Shown here: positions 6,074-9,469 of the stretch, piece after piece | How the letters are laid out: each line of letters opens with the position of its first letter | Numbering within the stretch: position 1 is the stretch's first letter | Source: an uncultured Collinsella sp. | GTDB taxonomy: Bacteria; Actinomycetota; Coriobacteriia; Coriobacteriales; Coriobacteriaceae | Assembly: GCA_902495265.1 (NCBI GenBank) | Contig: CABUWR010000035.1 | Coordinates: forward strand, 1-9,469 | DNA: 9,469 bases | Direction: 5' to 3' | Notes under the pieces: model-generated | Told to the model about the DNA's origin: nothing | Databases searched by the model: none | Seen by the model: the letters and a program-made list of their open reading frames with translations, nothing else | Made by a program: the position numbers and the translations under genes

Positions 6074-6267
6074 TTCCACAGATAGATCTGCCATCACAAA
6101 TTCTGAACCCTCATTTTGAACGATTTCGGCCAATTCCCGACACGTAATTCGTTGTCGGATGGTGATGCATCACTATCAAATGTGCGGCAATTGAGTATTT
6201 ATATGCTATAGCTAAGCTGCGAAAACTTTTATTTAGGGCATACCAACCCATAATTGCGTCAAGCTTT
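6074..6267. other. AT-rich non-coding stretch with palindromes
   Basis: No convincing ORF on either strand. It marks the change to lower GC. It holds an imperfect dyad CCGACA/TGTCGG (6137-6142, 6153-6158) and a perfect 12-base palindrome GTGATGCATCAC (6162-6173), which could be protein-binding sites for the nuclease gene downstream. A weak match to the 44-base repeat found after that gene is listed separately. Confidence 0.5.
6182..6211 (+). repeat. Possible diverged third copy of the nuclease-flanking repeat
   Basis: GTGC, AGTATT and CTATAG occur here in the same order, with one base less overall, as in the reverse complement of the right-hand repeat at 7759-7802 plus its adjacent CTATAG (31 versus 30 bases). 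The intervening bases differ, so homology is tentative. Confidence 0.3.
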
Positions 6268-6296
6268 TTGACAGCATTTGGTTAGACCTCTAAAAC
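6268..6296 (+). promoter_or_regulatory. Predicted promoter of the nuclease-like gene
   Basis: A perfect TTGACA (6268-6273) and TAAAAC (6291-6296, four of six to TATAAT) are separated by 17 bases. The start is predicted near 6303, giving a leader of about 46 bases. That leader contains a small hairpin GCCGT-CAAC-ACGGC (6313-6326). Confidence 0.55.
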
Positions 6297-6348
6297 GGCT
6301 TTTCCACTCAGCGCCGTCAACACGGCATTAGCTGACACGATATATATC

Positions 6349-7539
6349 ATGAGTATCGTATTGTCACATACCACTGCAAAAGCGGTCTACCAGGCCGCGC
6401 ATTCGGTGTCTGCGAAAGGCATCGAGTCCTGTAACCCTACCGCGATTTACGAATCATGTCCCACCGTAACGCTCCTTGACGCAGCCGCAGAATGGCTCAC
6501 CAAACATGATGTTTCCCTCGATGCAAATGATTGCCTCGAGGTGATGGTGTTTCATCGCAGGAATGCGCGCTATGCAATGAACTGTCAATGCCACGTGTCT
6601 TCAAAACGATTCTCGAACTCACGCTTTATAGAGCTCAAAGATGGCATCTTCATTGTTGGCGTTGAGCTTTGCGCACTTCAGGCCGCCGCCTATCTTTCTT
6701 TTCGCGAACTAGTGGAGTACTACTTTGAACTGTGCGGCGCTTATTCCCTTGGAACCGACTCTTCCACCTCCTATACCGAGCGTTTCGCGCTCACCTCGAC
6801 CGAGAGGTTAAAGCAGTTCTTTAATTCCATTACCAGATGCGACGGTCTGGCCCTTGCCCGAAAGGCGATCCAATGTGTACGCGACGGATGCCGGTCTCCC
6901 ATGGAAACGGCATTTGTCATGATGCTAACGCTGCCCAAAAGCGAAGGAGGGCTTGGTATTAAGGGAATTGAGACCGATTACGAGGTGCAGGTCACCACTG
7001 CCGCAAAGAATCTCACGAGACGCAAAAAGTTCTTTATGGATGCGTATCTAAAGAAATCTCGCACAGACATTGAATACAACGGTTTTTATCATGACGCGGA
7101 AGAAGACCGCGCCATCGATGAGGAGCGCAAGAATGCACTTGCGTCCATGGGGTACGGAATCATCACCGTCAGCCGTTATTCCTTTATGCATGCCAGCTCT
7201 TTTGTTAGGGTCATGGAAGCAATCCAGCGGAAAGAGGGCGTACGCCCCTCGCGTCTGCCAAAAGACTTTCAAATCATGCAAGAGGACCTGAGACAGTTTG
7301 TGCTCAGAAGGTTTATAGAAGAGAAAAAGCGAATTCAGAAGCAGCTTCGCCAGGATTCCGAAGAGCGCCAACGAATCGACCTCGAAAAAGCAACACTCGA
7401 AGGCATCACGCTGGATGACCCGACAATTAATGAAGTTCCGGCAATCGATGACATGCAGACTGTCGAATCCGACAGCCCATCATTTGCCCAAACAAGCAGT
7501 CTCGCGCCCGAGGGCAGGGTCTTCGGGGCCGGAGACTAG
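6349..7539 (+). CDS. Putative PD-(D/E)XK (DUF559/Vsr-like) nuclease protein (396 aa)
   Basis: I do not recognise a named gene. The middle-to-C-terminal part has the layout of a small DUF559/Vsr-like endonuclease domain: SPMETAFVMMLTLP with Glu186, FMDAYL with Asp231, then TDIEYNGFYHD with Glu242 and His248, then a helix and GYGIITVSRYSF, matching the final beta strand of that fold. The N-terminal 170 residues resemble the extra domain of similar Coriobacteriia proteins but have no clear motif. A highly charged helix (about 310-350, possible coiled coil) and an acidic tail follow. Base and codon use are more AT-rich than neighbouring genes, suggesting transfer. The ATG lacks a recognisable ribosome binding site and abuts the palindrome GATATATATC. 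A role in defence is an inference; no methylase or antitoxin partner is adjacent. Confidence 0.65.
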   Translation: MSIVLSHTTAKAVYQAAHSVSAKGIESCNPTAIYESCPTVTLLDAAAEWLTKHDVSLDANDCLEVMVFHRRNARYAMNCQCHVSSKRFSNSRFIELKDGIFIVGVELCALQAAAYLSFRELVEYYFELCGAYSLGTDSSTSYTERFALTSTERLKQFFNSITRCDGLALARKAIQCVRDGCRSPMETAFVMMLTLPKSEGGLGIKGIETDYEVQVTTAAKNLTRRKKFFMDAYLKKSRTDIEYNGFYHDAEEDRAIDEERKNALASMGYGIITVSRYSFMHASSFVRVMEAIQRKEGVRPSRLPKDFQIMQEDLRQFVLRRFIEEKKRIQKQLRQDSEERQRIDLEKATLEGITLDDPTINEVPAIDDMQTVESDSPSFAQTSSLAPEGRVFGAGD

Positions 7540-7549
7540 GCCGGCTAAC

Positions 7550-7593
7550 AAGGTGGGTACCCTATCGACGTGCAAAATTGCGAGTATTCAGCA
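7550..7593 (+). repeat. Left arm of a 44-base inverted repeat pair
   Basis: Begins AAGGTGGGTACCCT, 11 bases after the nuclease stop codon. It aligns with the reverse complement of 7759-7802 at 35 of 44 positions without gaps. The outer 14 bases are identical, as are GTGCAAAA and GAGTATTC inside. Conserved blocks with a variable middle suggest two diverged copies of one element. Confidence 0.8.
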
Positions 7594-7758
7594 GGGTCGG
7601 GTGTCTATCACCCTCGAGTGGATCCAAATGTGGAGCGAAATCACTCTTGCGTGAGAGCGTTAGGCAACATTTGAGGAAGAACTCATCGGATTAACACCCT
7701 AAGATAACTCTTGAACTGCATTATATGACCTGCAATAAATTAGCGGACCCCCTATAGT
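7594..7758. other. Non-coding AT-rich core between the inverted repeats
   Basis: These 165 bases carry no convincing ORF on either strand and no transposase. They include a small hairpin GGGTG-TCTAT-CACCC (7599-7613) close to the left arm. Nothing else is recognised. Beyond the right arm, 7803-7885 is also empty up to the ArsR promoter. Confidence 0.5.
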
Positions 7759-7802
7759 TGCAGAATACTCCATTTTTTGCACGGCACGAGGGTACCCACC
7801 TT
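7759..7802 (-). repeat. Right arm of a 44-base inverted repeat pair
   Basis: Reverse-complement partner of 7550-7593, ending AGGGTACCCACCTT (7789-7802). The two arms enclose 165 bases. The bases just outside the arms (CTAAC on the left, GGCAT on the right) do not form a target-site duplication. Confidence 0.8.
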
Positions 7803-7885
7803 GGCATCGACTATCAAAAAACGCTCTGTCCGGGATCTCGTCCACTATTCCCCATCATTTTGTACAACGAATTACCTGAACGTCA

Positions 7886-7913
7886 TTGACATATGAACAT
7901 GCACTCATATAAT
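7886..7913 (+). promoter_or_regulatory. Consensus promoter of the metal-resistance operon
   Basis: A perfect TTGACA (7886-7891) and a perfect TATAAT (7908-7913) are 16 bases apart, predicting a start near 7920. The element is overlapped by one operator arm and followed by another, so it should be strong when free and tightly shut when the repressor is bound. Confidence 0.88.
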
Positions 7914-7946
7914 CGAAAGTAAATTATATGAGCGCATGTTCATATG
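7890..7946. promoter_or_regulatory. Double ArsR/SmtB-type operator in mirror orientation
   Basis: The 24-base arms 7890-7913 and 7923-7946 are reverse complements with a single mismatch, separated by nine bases. Each arm itself contains ATATGA-N8-TCATAT, the imperfect inverted repeat bound by a SmtB/CzrA-type dimer. The first arm fills the promoter spacer and -10. The second covers the start region and ends against the ribosome binding site GAAAGGA (7946-7952). Two bound dimers, and autoregulation of the repressor gene at 7960, are expected. Confidence 0.82.
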
Positions 7947-7959
7947 AAAGGATATTGCA

Positions 7960-8325
7960 ATGAGCATCCGCGTTGATGAAACGAAACCCGACACCGAGGC
8001 CACCGAGCCAGTGATCCCCACCACCTGCTCGCCCGAGGACCTTCCCGACGAGGAGCTTCTCTACGACCTCGCCGACCTGTTCAAGGTCTTCAGCGACACC
8101 ACGCGTATCAAGATCCTCTACGCCCTCATGGGCCGCGAGCTCTGCGTGGCAGACATCGCCGAAGCGACCGAAACCTCGCAGTCGGCAGTATCGCACCAGC
8201 TGCGCACGCTTAAGCAGTCGCACCTGGTCAAGTTCCGCCGCGACGGGCGCAATATCCTCTACTCGCTCGCCGACGACCACGTCTACACCATGCTCAACCA
8301 GGGCATGAGCCATATCTGCGAATAG
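7960..8325 (+). CDS. ArsR/SmtB-family zinc-type metal-sensing repressor (121 aa)
   Basis: Winged-helix dimer that represses metal-efflux genes and releases DNA when it binds metal. DNA-binding helices are seen in ELCVADIAEATETSQSAVSHQLRTL (about 60-84), and the wing in VKFRRDGRNILYSL (90-103). The C-terminal helix has the exact SmtB/CzrA alpha-5 pattern D-x-H-x10-H-x2-E: Asp105, His107, His118, Glu121. This points to Zn(II) sensing, possibly also Co(II) or Cd(II). Cys62 in ELCV and Cys23 in the N-terminal arm could form the extra alpha-3N site known from CadC/SmtB, but the classic ELCVCD cysteine pair is absent (ELCVAD). AAAGGA precedes the ATG by seven bases. First gene of an operon with an HMA protein and a metal ATPase; autoregulated through 7890-7946. 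Confidence 0.93.
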   Translation: MSIRVDETKPDTEATEPVIPTTCSPEDLPDEELLYDLADLFKVFSDTTRIKILYALMGRELCVADIAEATETSQSAVSHQLRTLKQSHLVKFRRDGRNILYSLADDHVYTMLNQGMSHICE

Positions 8326-8387
8326 CAACCAACCACGGTACCAGCGCGGCCTGCACCCAAGCCGCAAAAACGGGAAAGGAACCCACC

Positions 8388-8606
8388 ATGAAAAAGCAGT
8401 ATAAGCTCGACGAGATCGACTGCGCCAACTGCGCGCGTGAGCTTCAGGACGAGCTGGCCAAGCTCGAGGGCGTCAAATCCGTGTCCGTCAACTTTATGAC
8501 CCAGAAGCTGACGCTCGAGGCCGATGAAGCCGAGTTCGACGAGGTGCTCAACCGCATTGTAGAGTTTACGGCCGACGCCGAGCCGGACTGCGAGATCATT
8601 CTCTAG
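8388..8606 (+). CDS. Free-standing HMA metallochaperone-like protein (72 aa)
   Basis: Small heavy-metal-associated (ferredoxin-like) domain with the metal-binding loop DCANCARE, cysteines at 12 and 15, followed by the usual helix, the VKSVSVNFMTQKLTLEAD strand pair and a second helix. Such domains carry soft or borderline metal ions to P1B-type ATPases or form their N-terminal domains. Here the domain is a separate cytosolic protein while the ATPase downstream has none at its N-terminus, so it probably acts as that pump's detached metal-binding domain. Acidic residues in the C-terminal half (EADEAEFDE, DAEPDCE) and Cys68 could add ligands. AAAGGA lies seven bases before the ATG. The gene is 62 bases after the repressor and shares its transcript. 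Confidence 0.9.
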   Translation: MKKQYKLDEIDCANCARELQDELAKLEGVKSVSVNFMTQKLTLEADEAEFDEVLNRIVEFTADAEPDCEIIL

Positions 8607-8625
8607 CCAAGGTTTACGCCAACCT

Positions 8626-8653
8626 GCAAGGCCGCGCTTGCTGCGGCCTTTGC
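8626..8653. terminator. Possible attenuator hairpin between HMA and ATPase genes
   Basis: GCAAGGCCGC (8626-8635) pairs with 8643-8653 with one bulged T, around a seven-base loop GCTTGCT. Only TTT lies at its base and no T-run follows, so any termination would be partial. It would reduce read-through into the ATPase or protect the upstream mRNA. The third operator starts eight bases further on. Confidence 0.45.
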
Positions 8654-8660
8654 TCGCGAA

Positions 8661-8684
8661 ATTATATGAGCGAGTGTTCATACA
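8661..8684 (+). promoter_or_regulatory. Third ArsR operator copy, before the ATPase gene
   Basis: Matches the right-hand operator arm (7923-7946) at 20 of 24 positions, including ATTATATGAGCG and TGTTCATA. It lies 22 bases upstream of the ATPase ATG. No strong promoter is visible beside it: TACATT (8681-8686) is the best -10 candidate but lacks a -35. It may control a weak internal promoter or act as a roadblock or auxiliary site. Confidence 0.75.
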
Positions 8685-8706
8685 TTCAAATGGGAGGATA
8701 CGAGTC

Positions 8707-9469
8707 ATGGCCACCGCCGACCCCAAAAAGAAAAAGAAAAAGCGCAAGAAAAAAGAATCACTCGAGCATAAGCGCAACCGCATCCTGGTAGCGCTGGGCA
8801 TTTTTGCCGTGGTGTACGCCCTCGATGAGCTCGGCACCCTCACTGCCGCATTCGGTACCCCGGGCGACATCTACGCCAGCTTTGTGCTGTTCCTCGTGCC
8901 GTTTTTGATTGCCGGCTACGACGTACTGCAAAAGGCATTCAATAACATCCGCCGCGGCAAGGCCTTCGACGAGAGCTTCCTCATGGCCGTCGCGACCATC
9001 GGCGCGTTTGCCATGGTGCTCTTCCCCGATACCGACCCGCACATGGCCGAAGGCGCCGCCGTCATGCTGTTCTACCAGGTCGGCGAGCTGTTTCAGGCGT
9101 ACGCCGTGGGCAAGAGCCGCAAGTCGATCAGTGCCATGATGGACATCGCGCCCGACTACGCTAACGTCGAGCAGCCCGACGGCACACTCGAGCAGGTCTT
9201 CCCCGATGACATCGCCGTCGGCACCGTGATCGTGGTCAAGCCCGGTGAGCGCGTGCCTATCGACGGCGTCATCGTCGAGGGCGAAACCCAGCTCGACACC
9301 GCCGCTCTCACCGGCGAATCCATCCCTCGTCATGCGGAAACGGGCGCCGAGGTCATCTCGGGCTGCATCAACATGACGGGTCTCATCAAGGTCAAGACTA
9401 CCAAGCCCTTTGGCGAGTCCACTGTCTCGCGCATCCTTGAGCTTGTGGAGAACGCCAGCGAAAAGAAAG
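8707..9469 (+). CDS. P1B-type heavy-metal-translocating ATPase, N-terminal part
   Basis: The first 254 codons of a metal-exporting P-type ATPase; the frame runs open off the window. Seen: a Lys/Arg tract (residues 7-16, KKKKKKRKKK), hydrophobic helices at about 26-45, 55-73, 90-107 and 115-134, the FDESFLMAVATIGA segment (87-100) and EGAAVMLFYQVGE (115-127) typical of ZntA/CadA-like pumps, then the actuator domain with TGES (202-205), the dephosphorylation motif. The CPC-type membrane motif, DKTG phosphorylation site and ATP-binding domain must lie beyond the window. The SmtB-like repressor and HMA partner suggest Zn(II)/Cd(II) export. GGGAGGA (8692-8698) precedes the ATG by eight bases. An N-terminal HMA domain or His-rich tail is lacking, its place taken by the basic tract. 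Confidence 0.92.
   Translation, partial: MATADPKKKKKKRKKKESLEHKRNRILVALGIFAVVYALDELGTLTAAFGTPGDIYASFVLFLVPFLIAGYDVLQKAFNNIRRGKAFDESFLMAVATIGAFAMVLFPDTDPHMAEGAAVMLFYQVGELFQAYAVGKSRKSISAMMDIAPDYANVEQPDGTLEQVFPDDIAVGTVIVVKPGERVPIDGVIVEGETQLDTAALTGESIPRHAETGAEVISGCINMTGLIKVKTTKPFGESTVSRILELVENASEKK

Noticed and set aside
7415..7654. 79-codon open frame on + crossing the nuclease stop
   Set aside because: It overlaps the nuclease 3' end in another frame and runs through the left repeat arm, with no ribosome binding site or domain.
7550..7802. Calling the inverted repeat pair an insertion sequence
   Set aside because: There is no transposase ORF and no target-site duplication at the arm ends, so only repeats are annotated.
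8346..8365. GCGGC/GCCGC hairpin between the repressor and HMA genes as a terminator
   Set aside because: The stem is only 5 bp and is followed by A rather than T on the coding strand.

Overview
The window most likely comes from a gut actinobacterium of the Coriobacteriia, probably Collinsella. This rests on high GC with strongly GC-ending codons, AAAGGA/GAGGGG-type ribosome binding sites, and the mix of genes. It is an inference from gene content and style, not a database match.

Layout. The 3' end of an unrecognised + strand gene (to 203) meets a leftward operon at a bidirectional terminator. That operon, read from 2281 down to 331, encodes a nitroreductase-family flavoprotein and two tandem paralogous histidine phosphatases. 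A REP-like hairpin repeat lies directly before the ribosome binding site of the middle gene, and a DtxR/IdeR-like box lies upstream of the operon. Divergently on + come an HdeD/DUF308 six-helix membrane protein and, with no gap, a YaiI/YqxD (DUF188) protein, ending at a strong terminator. A long structured hairpin then ends a leftward gene for an ArsP_2-type (PF11449) heavy-metal permease with a very histidine-rich central loop. That gene has a good promoter bracketed by two operator-like dyads. A DEDDh 3'-5' exonuclease gene is divergent from it.

From about 6000 to 7885 the character changes: lower GC, long non-coding flanks, several palindromes, and one gene of 396 codons whose C-terminal half carries a DUF559/Vsr-like PD-(D/E)XK nuclease signature. 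It looks like an acquired, possibly defence-related single-gene island. Just behind it lies a pair of inverted 44-base repeats (35/44 identical) around a 165-base AT-rich core, and a weaker relative of the same motif lies in front of the gene.

The right end (7886 to the window edge) is a metal-resistance operon. It encodes a SmtB/CzrA-type ArsR repressor with a complete alpha-5 zinc site, a free-standing 72-residue HMA metallochaperone, and a P1B-type metal ATPase cut by the window edge. The ATPase has a polylysine N-terminus where related pumps often carry an HMA domain. A consensus promoter is covered by two near-identical 24-base operator arms in mirror orientation, and a third copy lies just before the ATPase gene. 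The likely logic is that excess Zn/Cd releases the repressor and switches on chaperone and exporter.

No rRNA, tRNA, CRISPR array, transposase or integrase was found.
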